The notes beneath the pieces were generated by a model. The model did not search any database, was not told the DNA's origin, and worked only from the letters and a program-made list of their open reading frames with translations. Positions 34,701 to 44,355 of a DNA stretch of 64,000 nucleotides are shown in pieces. This DNA is from Edaphochlamys debaryana. Lineage: Eukaryota; Chlorophyta; Chlorophyceae; Chlamydomonadales. Every line of letters begins with the position of its first letter. The stretch's first letter is position 1. Location of the stretch: the NCBI GenBank assembly GCA_016858145.1, contig JAEHOE010000002.1:496001-560000 (forward strand), given 5' to 3'. The translations under genes and the position numbers were made by a program.

Positions 34701-36718
34701 TGCGTGAGGGAGGCTGGTGCAACTTGTGTGACCATGGTCGCTAGCGGCGCAAGCCGGGACCAGGGCTGCAAGTGCTCGGGCCATGGGTGGCGCAAGGGAG
34801 GGAGGCCGGAGGGATGCTGACTGTCGGGCTGGCCAGCGCACCAGGCCCGGTGGCGAGGCCTGCTCGCAAGGCTTCAAGCGTCTGATTGCTGGAAAATTCC
34901 ACCACACCCGGCACCTATCGCAACATGCGCCGACGCCTTGCGCTGCTCCCGTCATCCTTCCCTTGCCCCACCCTCCCCAGCTTCATAACGAGCAACTCGC
35001 GGCTCGCATCGCACGGCGTGTGGAGCGGTCTCAGTGCCGCCGACAGGGCGGCGGCCCAGCTCGCGCTGCAGCGCAGCGGTTGGGCGCCCGCGTTTGACCG
35101 CATCGTGCGGTGGTGCGCGCAGCTCGGCCCGCTAGAGGGCTCCTTCTCTGGTGACGTCATGTTCTCTGCCATGTACCTCCTCCCCGCCACCTTGGGTCCC
35201 AGCGTGCGGCAGTGGTGGGACGGCGAGCTGCGGCGCCGGCAGGGGCAGGGGCAGGGGTCGACCGGCGGCGGAGGGGAGGGCGCCGGTGCCGGTGCGGGCG
35301 AGGGTGGAGGTGGAGGTGGCGGCGAGGGCAGCGGGCAGGGCGCGTTCCGGCCATGGGCCGCCCAGGAGGCGCTGGGTGCGCTCGTGACGCTGGCCAAGCT
35401 GGCGAGGCGGGAGGCGGCGCGTCTGGAGGACGCCGCCGCGGCTGAAGCAGCCAGCAGCAACAGCGCCGCCGCCTCATCAGGAACGCCCGAGCTGTTTCTA
35501 GGCGATGACTCCTACGCTTACAAACTCGCGACGACGCTCCTGGCCGTGCAGCCCGCCAGCGACGCCGGCTGGGCGGCCCTGGCGGCGCTCGAGCCGGCGG
35601 CGGCCGGCAGCGCTGACGCAGCAGCGGAGGCGGCGGAGGCGCTGGCGGAGTCACGGCGGCGGCTGGCGGAGGTGGTGGACTTCTGCGGCGTCGTTTCGAT
35701 TCGCCTGGCGACGCTGATCGTGCTGGAAGCGACGGCGGCGCTCAGGGCGCGGTCCCAGCAGCGGGCGGCCGCTCGCGGCGGCAGCCGCGGCAGGGGCCGC
35801 GGTCGGGGCAGTGGCCGCAGCGGTGCAGGCGGCGGCGACGCGCCCGGGCCGCACGTGCCGCCGGCGGACAAACTGCTCGGCAGTGCCAAGCTGCTTGCCC
35901 GGCTGATCACGTGCTTCGCGTGCCGCTGCTCCCCGGCGGCGCTGGCGGCGGCGGAGCCTCAGCGGGCGCTGGCGGCAATGGATGCTCTCATGAGAGCCAT
36001 GGTCGCTGGCGGCTGCGTGGGCGGCGTGGGCAGCAGCGAGCTGGTGAACTTCAGCACGGAGATGACGGACCTCACCACAGAGCCGACCAACGCGCTGTTC
36101 GTACTGGCGGGAGACGAAGAGCTCCGGCACCTGGTCCCGGGCTGGTACTGGGCGGGCCCGCTGCAGTCCTCCACCGCCGTGCGCATCAGCCTCTGGGCCG
36201 TGGGGTCCTTGTCCCAAAACGACGCCGATATCGCCAACAGCAGCGGCGCCGTCGCCCCTGCCGCCGTGCCGTCGCCCATAATGCCCGTCGTCACGACGGC
36301 CTCCGAAGCCGCTGCGGCGCTGGCGGGGGCGTCTTGGCCGCAAGACTGCGAGCGTGTGGCGCCGCTGCTGGTGGAGATCGCGCGGCAGAGCGCTGTGGAG
36401 CGGGCCCTCTTCGGGCCCGAAGGCCAGCGACGGCAGTGGGTGGCGGCAATAAGGAGCGGCAGCCGGGCAGGCAGCAGCGGTGGCTCGGGGGCCGCAGGGA
36501 CGGGAGCAGAGGAGCAGCTCGAGTGCTCGTGGCCGCCCCAATGCCTGCGCGTCTGCGGCAACCCGCGGTGCGGCGTCTTTGCGGCGGGGGCGGAGGCGGA
36601 GCTGGGGCTGAAGCAGTGCGGCGGCTGCCGGGCGGTGCGGTACTGCTGCACGGAGTGCCAGCGGCAGCACTGGCGGGGCGGCCACAAGGCCGAGTGCGGG
36701 CAGGGCCGGACAGGCTAG
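31704..36718 (+). CDS. MYND zinc-finger protein, copy B
   Basis: Exons 31799-33136, 33342-33577, 33802-33865, 34027-34130 and 34981-36718 join in phase and encode 1159 residues from Met 31799. The intron positions match copy A exactly. The C-terminal MYND finger is intact: CGNPRC, CGGC, YCCTEC and QHWRGGHKAEC. The ancestral start, by comparison with copy A, is ATG 31704 (MAEPQRG...LLDESP). One base is missing before 31799, so that frame ends early. Translation probably begins at 31799, which removes about 33 residues. Protein identity with copy A is high along the whole length. The role is unknown; MYND proteins are typically scaffolds or regulators. Intron 4 carries the 31-bp minisatellite. 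Confidence 0.8.
34332..34722 (+). repeat. 31-bp minisatellite, 12 units, in MYND-B intron 4
   Basis: Twelve head-to-tail 31-bp units (core GGGAGGGAGGCTGGTGCCAG followed by GAATTGCATGC) are almost identical. Because 31 is not a multiple of three and the unit lacks stops, all three plus frames stay open and give artefactual repeat proteins on both strands. The corresponding intron of copy A has only one or two diverged units (near 26955-27000), so expansion followed gene duplication. Confidence 0.95.
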
Positions 36719-37956
36719 CTGGGGCTAGGTGGGTCATGTGTGTCCACGCGGTGATGAGCGGTCGGGCGCAGCGCCAGGCTGTCTCTGATCAGGCTGGAGG
36801 AGCCTTGCAATGAGGCGAGGGTGGGAGCCTCTAGCTGAGGCCAGCGTCGGCAAGACCATGGAGCGTAAGACACCGCATCACAGTCGGGCGCGGCTAGGCT
36901 GAGTTCAGGTCGGGTGCATAGAGCCTTGCAGGGGAAAGGGTTGCAGGGCAGGACGTGCTGGTAACAGTTGGAGCATGGGGCAGCGGACAGTGAGGGGGAG
37001 TGGGGTCAACTGAGAGGGCTCACTAGTAGGGTTGGCTGACCGCTGAAAGGCGGAGCCAGTTGACCGGCGACAGACCGTTAGCAGGGCCGAATGGAGAGCT
37101 GGACAGCCGATGTAGCAGTCCTTCACGTTGGTAACGGTAGCTCATGCAGGCTCATGCAGCCGTGGCTTAAGGAGTTGAGGACTTCTCGCACCCACTGGGA
37201 CACTGGCAGTGTCTCCAAATGGTTGGGCTGGGTCAAGGCGTTGTTAACCTCACCGTTGTTCATCCTCAAAGGCTGAAGACCCGTCAGTGACCAGGAGGGG
37301 GTGCAGGAGTGCCGGTACTGGCACTGCAGATGGGCAGCCTCACGTGAAGCACTCAAGGGTGCTGCATCCCCTCGGATTGGAGTTTATGGAGCTGCAACTT
37401 GCACAGGGCGAGCCCAAACAATAGTCCATCGCCCTCCCTTCCCCTTCCCCTCCTAAGCAGTCTGCGCGCTCGCCACGTCGCCAGCCCCCGGCCAGCCCCC
37501 GCATAGGCATGTGCCCTCCCTTGTACTAGCCCTCCCCCGGCATGCTGCCCTCGCGGCCCAGTACCACGGTCCACAGTCCTCCAACCCTGACACCACCCCT
37601 GCAACGCCGTCCACCTCCACGCCCAGGTGCCCCACACACAGCCTGCTCCCGGTCATTGCAGCCACGCACCAAGGCCTGTTTCCGGTTCCCTCAACCTCCT
37701 CCTCGGCTTCCTCAAAGCCAGCTGGCCAGCATCAATCTCCGCCACCTCCTCCGCCGTCAAGCCCCATTCCCAACGCCCGGAAATCACATGCGGTCTCGGC
37801 CAGCTCTCAAGCCCTCACAGCGGCGTGTGCCCGCTCTCTTAGCCCTTCCCTAGCCACGTGCATCCCATTATCATGGTCCCCCTGGTGCCTGCCTTCCCAC
37901 GGCCCCGGCAACGCCGCCCACCTCTGACACACCTCTGACCCTTCTCCTTTGCTTCC
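36719..37956. other. Convergent intergenic region
   Basis: This lies between the 3' ends of MYND copy B and the unknown minus-strand gene. It contains direct repeat copy 2 (37457-37830). No gene or polyadenylation motif was recognised. Confidence 0.6.
37457..37830 (+). repeat. Long direct repeat flanking MYND copy B, right copy
   Basis: This is the partner of 30097-30530, 7.3 kb away in the same orientation. It shares at least five blocks of about 18-25 bases in the same order. It lies downstream of the plus-strand MYND gene. Confidence 0.8.
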
Positions 37957-39840
37957 TCACAGCCACACCGCCAGCACCCCCTCCATACCCGGCGCCGCCG
38001 CACCGCCGCCCGTGCCCCGCCCGTGCTCGAACGCGGGCAGGCCGGGCATGGGGCCCGCGCCGTTGAGCACCCAGGCCGGCAGCATGGCGCCCGGCGGCAC
38101 GTGCTCGTCCAGCTTTCCGTTGGCCTCGAGCACGAGGCGGGCGGGCACGATGGCGTACGACAGGCGGTTGGCTAGGCCGAGGCGCTCGAGGATGCGGGCC
38201 AGCCACTGCGGCTCGTACTGCAGGTCGTCGACGAGCGGTCCCGCGATGGCTTTGAAGTTGGCCTCGTTGAGGAGCCCCAGGGAGGCCGCCGGCTCCTAGG
38301 GCGTAGGGCGGGGCTGGGCTCTTGTCGTGCCAGACCTTGACGGGCGGGAGGTGCGGTTGGGGGAGCAAAGGAGTGACGGAGTCGACGTTTGGGTGCGGAT
38401 GGGCTGGCGCCAGCATTGATGATGAGCGCCCAGCACTGCATGCAATTGGGACTGAGCCCCCTGCGGACCCCCTCTCCATCCCCCCGTCTACCCACCACAC
38501 CTTGTACGGCTCGTCGATGCCGTACTGGCCGCACGTGGGGTCCACGTGCATGGTCGCCGCCGCCCCGCCGCTGCTGCCCTCCTGCCGCAGCGAGAGCTTG
38601 AGCCAGGAGTGCGGAGCGCCCGGCACCACCAGCAGCCTCTGCTCCCAGCCTCCCACCCGCCCGCGGTTAGCCGGCCACACCTGGACGACACAGCGGGCGT
38701 GGGCAGCCGAGGCGAAGACACAACAGTCAACTCCAACCGGAGGGCATACTCCAGTGTTCAGCTTGCCTTTGTTAGCGACTGCTCCCCGGGGTGAGGGACT
38801 TTACTCTCGCCGTGAGCGGCTCCCGTGAAGTCACGGGCATGGCTACCTCCCCTCTCGCCCCACGTACCAGGAGCGGGTTCTTGAGGGGTGCCGGGGGCCT
38901 GACGTTGCCCTTGACCAGCGAGACGGCCATGAGCTCGCACCGCCCCAGCGCCCGGGACTGGACCCACAGCTGCTTGCCCTCTCACAGCAGGCGGTGCAGC
39001 GTGGCGGCGATGACTGGGGCAGGGGGACAAGGCGAATGAAAGGGCGGGTGGGGGGTACCGGTACTCTGAGAGCGTCGACAACTCGAGCCGCCCCGGAAGA
39101 CGGTGCAACACGTCTCATCATCTGGCCGCATGCACCGGACAGGTTCGCCTCCCCTACAGCCACGCATGCGTTCTCACTCCCTCCATCACCTACCCTGCGG
39201 CTTGATGCAGCACGCGTTGCCGTGCCGTACGAGCCAGCCGTACTCCGGGGGCACCCCCATGGCCTCGAGCAGCCCGCGGCAGGTGGTGCCGCCCCCCGGT
39301 GGGCTGGGTACGTCCTGCATCACCCACACCTTCTTGTCTACCGAGCGTTTAGCCACCAGGTAATTGTCCACCTTGCCCGGTGGGGGCGTGGGGAGGTACT
39401 GGGGACGCTCGCCCGGCAGGTCCTTGACCGCCCCGAGCTTGGACGGCATAGCCATGAGGTTGGACTCATCCAGGTCCTCCCCCACGTCCTCGATGATCAT
39501 TATGACGTCACCGGCCTCAGCCCCCGCGGCGGCTGCAGCGTACGACTTGTCGTACACGGCCCCGACCGCGAGGCGCTGTACGGTAGGCCACGGGGCGATG
39601 CGAGCGGCGCCCGACTGGACTCGCTCGCCGAGCCGGAGGGCGGCGGCAGTCTTGGGGTCATTGGGGGAGAGCGTGACGCTGGGCCTGCCGAGAAGCCGGG
39701 CGTGGGGGTGAAGACATCTGGTGGGAGATAATCGGGGGAGGGAAGCGTGCTTTCCCGCTGGGTTGATGCTGATAGCGCTAGCAGACGAGCCAGGTTCCTT
39801 GTGGCCGACTTGCCGAAAAGAGCGCTCACCTCGCCGCCAT
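37957..39840 (-). CDS. Unrecognised protein, about 377 residues
   Basis: Minus-strand exons: 39840-39830 (11 bases, MAAR), 39684-39194, 38980-38868, 38680-38501 and 38295-37957. All junctions agree in phase. No family is recognised. The protein is soluble-looking, with segments such as VIMIIEDVGEDLDESNLMAM, VDKKVWVMQDVPSPPGGG, LWVQSRALGRCELMAV and EPQWLARILERLGLANRLSY. A stronger-looking acceptor would start exon 3 at 39013, but this adds an in-frame TGA at 38984-38982. Using the AG at 38982-38981 avoids the stop. So either the weaker acceptor is used, or the gene carries a nonsense mutation (a CGA to TGA change would explain it). The start lies 876 bases from CFAP45 in divergent orientation. 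Confidence 0.6.
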
Positions 39841-40716
39841 GGTGCGCCGCCAATGCGCAACCTGGTACGCCGTTGAGGGTAACGGGCAACTTGTGGGTCC
39901 ACGTAGTTGAGCTCAAGAGGTTATCGCTGGCCAGCAGCGCCGCAATGCAAGCGGCGAGAGCAGCAGCCGCCTGCTGCTGGTGGGAACCTGTGAGAGCGGG
40001 GCTGCGGAGAGGCGCAGCCACGGAGCTTGAAGCACGATGTCCAAGCCGCAGAAGTATGTGTTACTCTGGCGGGTGCCATGGTTTAGATATTCAGGGTCAC
40101 AATCGCGCATCGCTGCCTCGCCCATTTGGGTGAATGGTGGGACTTACCCGTATGGGTGAGGCTGCCCGCTATGGCCAGGGATGCCAACATGCTCGGCATG
40201 GGCAAACCGGATCACCCTGAGTAACCCCGGGTGAACACCAGCCTATTCATCTCAAGACCTTAGCTAAAGGGCTATTGGGCGTGCGCTTAGGCCCAAGGCT
40301 CCTGAGCAGTCCCGCGACGGGAAGGGATGTGGTGACCATGCCACGCGCGACGCGTCGGTCATCGGCCCTCACACGACACATTGCGGCAAGCGGTACACAT
40401 TGACAACAGCATCGCTGTGGATCGAGGGGTTTAGGCTCGCGAGCCCGTGAGGCCCGCCGAAGTTGGGTCTCCGATCTAGCTCCACCCCGAAGGACCGTCG
40501 ACGACCGACGCCTTGTGCCCAGGCCTACCCTGTTCCCCACATTCCTAGCGATAACCACGATCAACAGCGATAACTTGACACGCGTACTGTACCCCAGCGC
40601 TTGCAAGCTGATAGCATACCCAGCAAATTGTGACTATCTTCCAAACAACTCTTTCCTTGCCCAGAAATCACACCATCAGTTCATTTAAGATAGCGTGAAG
40701 CTTGCCGCAAGGCAGC
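39841..40716. promoter_or_regulatory. Bidirectional upstream region, unknown gene and CFAP45
   Basis: The start codons of the minus-strand unknown gene (39840) and CFAP45 (40717) face away from each other across 876 bases. No other gene is supported here. Confidence 0.5.
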
Positions 40717-43321
40717 ATGCCTCCGCAGACCCCGCCCCGAACGGGGTGAGTAGCGCTCTTGCACACGAAGGCTCCGTTTGGGCACTGAGAATGGAGTCTG
40801 AATCCTGTTTGACACTGATGATGTGCAGGTATCGTGCGGGGAAGCAAAGCTTCGTCGATGAGTCCCTCTTCGGGAGCAAGGCGCCCCCAAAGACCCAGGT
40901 GGGGCGTTGGCAAATGTGCAGGTAGTCTCGCTACGTGCTAATAACGCACTACGAGTGCAAGTCTCTATCGAAGGCAACTGACGCGCCGGCTTGTGTGCAT
41001 GCCGCGGGCCCACAGCAGGTCGATACGCTCGACGCTGGCCAGTTTAAGCTGACGGCGGCTGCCCGGACAATCAGCCCGAAGGACCGCGATGTCGTCACGC
41101 TCTCAAAGGGGGACCTGACGCGCATGCTGAAGCCATCGCCTATCATGACAGCGGAGGACGTGGCCGCTGCCAAGCGGGAGGCGGAGACGAAGCGGGAGCA
41201 GCTGCAGGCCGTATCAAAGGCCCGCAAGGAGAAAATGATGAAGCTGGAGGAGGAGGCGAAGAAACAGGCGCCCCCGACGGAGACGGAAATCCTCCAGCGG
41301 CAGCTAAACGACGCCACCCGCTCGCGAGCGACCATGATGCTTTTGGAGCAGAAGGACGCAGTAAAGAACATGAACCAGATGATGCTGTACTCCAAGTGCG
41401 TGACTATCCGTGACGCCCAGATAGAGGAGAAGAAGCAGATGCTCGCCGAGGAGGAGGAGGAGCAGCGGCGGCTTGACCTGATGATGGAGGTGGGCCATGG
41501 GGGGTTGGGGGGGGGCGAGGGGGCAGGCAGGAGACCGCCGGCGGTGCCCGACAGCCAGAACGGGAGAAGGGCTGCTGGAGCAGGCAGTGGCTCCAGGCCC
41601 GCCCTGCCCCAATCCACGGCCCCTTACAGCCCGACACCTTACCCCCGGCCGCCAGCCCAGCACCAGCAATCACCCTCCACGGCACGCCCGCACCCTCTCT
41701 TACTGCCCCAGATCGAGCGCGTGAAGGCGCTGGAGCAGTACGAGGCGCGCGAGCGGCAACGCGTGGAGGAGCGGCGCCGCGGCGCTGCCATCCTGAACGA
41801 GCAGATCAAGGAGCGCGAGCGGGAGCGCATCCGCCAGGAGGAGCTGCGGGACCAGGAGCGCATGCAGGTGGGCAGGCGGGACCGGGAAGGGACGGACCGG
41901 AAGGGGGGCTGCGCAGAGCGGTCCTGCGTGCTTTGTGGGACGGGGACAGCCGGGTGGAGCGCCAGGGCTCAGCATCCGGAACTGTGCCGGACGGGCAAAG
42001 GGGTTTAATCCCGAGGACGGGTGGCCGGGTGCTCCAGGGCTCGACATCAGACTCGGACGGGTGCCCCAGGGCTCAGCATCCTGACCAGTGCTCCCCCGCC
42101 TCTCTCGTTGCTGGTGCACAGATGCTCAAGGAGATTGAGCGGCTAAAGGAGGAGGAGATGCAGGCGGCCATCGAGAAGAAGCTGCAGGCCAAGGTGCTGA
42201 TGGAGGAGGTGGCGGACGCCAACGCGGAGCAGATTCGGAGGCGCGAGCAGATGAAGGTCCGCGAGAAGGAGGAGGAGGGGCGCATCGCCGACTACATCCT
42301 GCAGAAGGACCTGCGCGAGCAGGTGGGCAGGGCACCGGGTTGGGGCGGTGGGGCTTGGCGGCCGAGGGCGCTCTTGCGTTGACATCAGGCGAGGGCAGGG
42401 TCTTGTGACCGCCTGGAACGTACAGATCCTCCCTCCTGCAATGCTCTAGCCCTCCTGATCCCGCCCTGTCCTCACCGCCCTCCCACCCCTCCCTCCACCC
42501 CTCCACCCCCACCCCACCCCAGGCCCTGCTGGCCGAGAAGGACCGCATCGCCAAGGAGAAGGAGATGGAGACTGCGCGGCTGCGGGCCATGCAGGAGCGC
42601 GCGGCCGACAAGCAGGCGGAGCTGGACGAGCTGCGCGCGCGGCGGTACCAGGAGGCCAAGGAGCGCGAGTGGCGGCAAAAGGAGCGCGCGTACGCGGAGC
42701 GGCAGTCTGCCATGCAGCAGGAGCTGGCGCAGGCGCGCACGGCGCAGCAGGCGGCCAAGCTCAAGCAGAAGGCCGAGATGGCCCGGCTGGAGCACGACGA
42801 GTTCCACCGCGTGCTCGAGGTCAACCGGGCCAAGGAGTACGAGGAGCTGCAGCAGGTGCGGGATCGAGGGGACGGGATGGGGATGGGATGGGATGGGGAT
42901 GGGCCTGGGGTGGGGGTACGACAGAATGGAGGAAGATGTGGGTGGGCGGTGGCGACAAGCGCGGGGCCACGGGGCAACAGTGCAAGCGGGGCATACCTGG
43001 TACGGCCTGAATGCTGACTCTGCTGCCCGTGGCCCCGCCATCCCCAACCCACATCGCCTCCCCGCCCAGACCGTCAACTCCATGACGCTCAACTCAAAGT
43101 ACAAGGAGCAGCTGCTGTCGCAGATCCAGGCCAACGACGAGCGCCGCAAGCGCGAGCGCCAGGCGTACCTGGAGGAGGGCGCCCGGCTGCGCGAGGCCGC
43201 GGAGAAGGAGAAGCAGCTGCTGCTGCAGATCAAGGAGCGGAAACTGGGCGAGCTGCAGTCGGCAGGCGTGCCCAGCAAGTACCGGGCGGAGCTGGAAAAG
43301 ATGAAGGTCATGCCCAAGTAA
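40717..43321 (+). CDS. CFAP45: Cilia- and flagella-associated protein 45 (FAP45)
   Basis: Seven exons join in phase: 40717-40745, 40829-40898, 41019-41489, 41712-41867, 42122-42322, 42523-42855 and 43070-43321; 503 residues. CFAP45 is a microtubule inner protein of the doublet B-tubule in motile cilia. It is nearly all alpha-helix and binds adenine nucleotides in animals. Seen directly: the hallmark VDESLFG near the N terminus, a short basic linker, then continuous coiled coil from about residue 75 to 480. Conserved blocks include KCVTIRDAQIEEKKQM, EEQRRLDLMME, REWRQKERAYAE and LGELQSAGVPSKYRAELEK at the C terminus. The first exon has only 29 bases (MPPQTPPRTG). The length matches the known protein. 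A TGTAA motif lies at 43913. Confidence 0.95.
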
Positions 43322-43912
43322 GGGCGCGAGGCGGCAGGCGGCAGGGCGGGTGGAGGCGGGTGGAGGCCGGCGCGTGGTGGCTGCGGCTGAGGGCGTGGCA
43401 AAGCGCGCGCGGCAGGTGCAGGGTGGGGTACTTGTGGGGACGCCGCAGGCAGGGACACGGGCGCCGGCTGGGCCGCGTGTGTTTTGCTGTGCGTGAGCCC
43501 CGCAGATCTGTAGATTGACTTGACCGTCTTGATGAATGAGTGGACCCTAAGGAACATTAGGCGCAGTTGCAGGCTTAGGTAGACACTGACCCCCAACGAG
43601 CTTAGGCAGGGTTAGGAAGATGATGTAGATAGCCTGACGCGATAGACTGGGTATGGCCGCTTGGACTCGTGACAATGCCTGCGATCCCGCGCTAAGGGGA
43701 GGGCAAAGCTGGCTATGCGTGGTGCCAGCGATGGGGCCGGGCGAACTAGGACTGGTCCCCTGGGCGCGGCAAGCGCGCCCCAGAGGGAGGCGAGGGGTTA
43801 AGGAAGGACGTGATCGCGCAACTGCATGAGCTTGTGTGCGCACGCTCTGGGTGGATGCATGTGTGCTGGTGTACGCAGACGCTGGACCGGATGTGCGGCC
43901 CGTCACAAGGCA

Positions 43913-43917
43913 TTGTA
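43913..43917 (+). terminator. TGTAA polyadenylation motif of CFAP45
   Basis: This is the first TGTAA after the CFAP45 stop codon, about 590 bases downstream. Confidence 0.5.
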
Positions 43918-44184
43918 AAGGCAGTGTTGGCCGGATGGAGTGGGAGGAGCGCGCCACGGGATGTGTATGGGACACGCGACCGTCAGTTTGCGCCCCAGCG
44001 ACTCAGTGGTGCAGGGCTTCTGAATACCTGAAAGTTCAAAGAGGGTCAAGGGGTTGCGGGCAGCAGTGTGGCGAGCAGGGGCAAGAGTGTCGGCGCGGTC
44101 GCGGGTGCGCGCAAGCTCTCGTGCAAGTCGAATCCGCACCGACGCGTATATCCATTCCGAGAGCGCCCAGTAACAGTCAGATCA

Positions 44185-44192
44185 TATATAAG
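44185..44192 (+). promoter_or_regulatory. TATA box of the cap methyltransferase gene
   Basis: TATATAAG lies about 165 bases before the ATG at 44356, on the correct strand and in an otherwise GC-rich stretch. Confidence 0.45.
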
Positions 44193-44355
44193 CTCGACAC
44201 ACACGACAGCTGCAGGTTCTGCACTGTGCACGCACATATAGACGTGCGCATGCTCGCGCCGACCGGAGCTGTCCAATTGGCAGCTACGACTGCCCCGACA
44301 GATACACGAGATGGATAGCTGAGAAGAGGAGCGGTCCAAGTGCGGCTTGGACGCA

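Larger units (their letters stand above)
43322..44355. other. Intergenic region between CFAP45 and the cap methyltransferase
   Basis: It contains the CFAP45 3' UTR with TGTAA at 43913-43917 and, near its right end, a TATA box at 44185-44192. No further gene was seen. Confidence 0.6.

Noticed and set aside
34332..34722. CRISPR-like array
   Set aside because: Units are directly adjacent with no spacers, in a eukaryotic intron; this is a minisatellite.
34045..34955. Long repeat-protein open frames on both strands over the 31-bp array
   Set aside because: A stop-free 31-bp unit keeps all frames open. The region lies between well-supported MYND exons 4 and 5, so it is intronic minisatellite.
38982..38984. 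Selenocysteine codon in the orphan gene
   Set aside because: There is no selenoprotein family resemblance and no recognisable SECIS context. Alternative splicing or a nonsense mutation is simpler.
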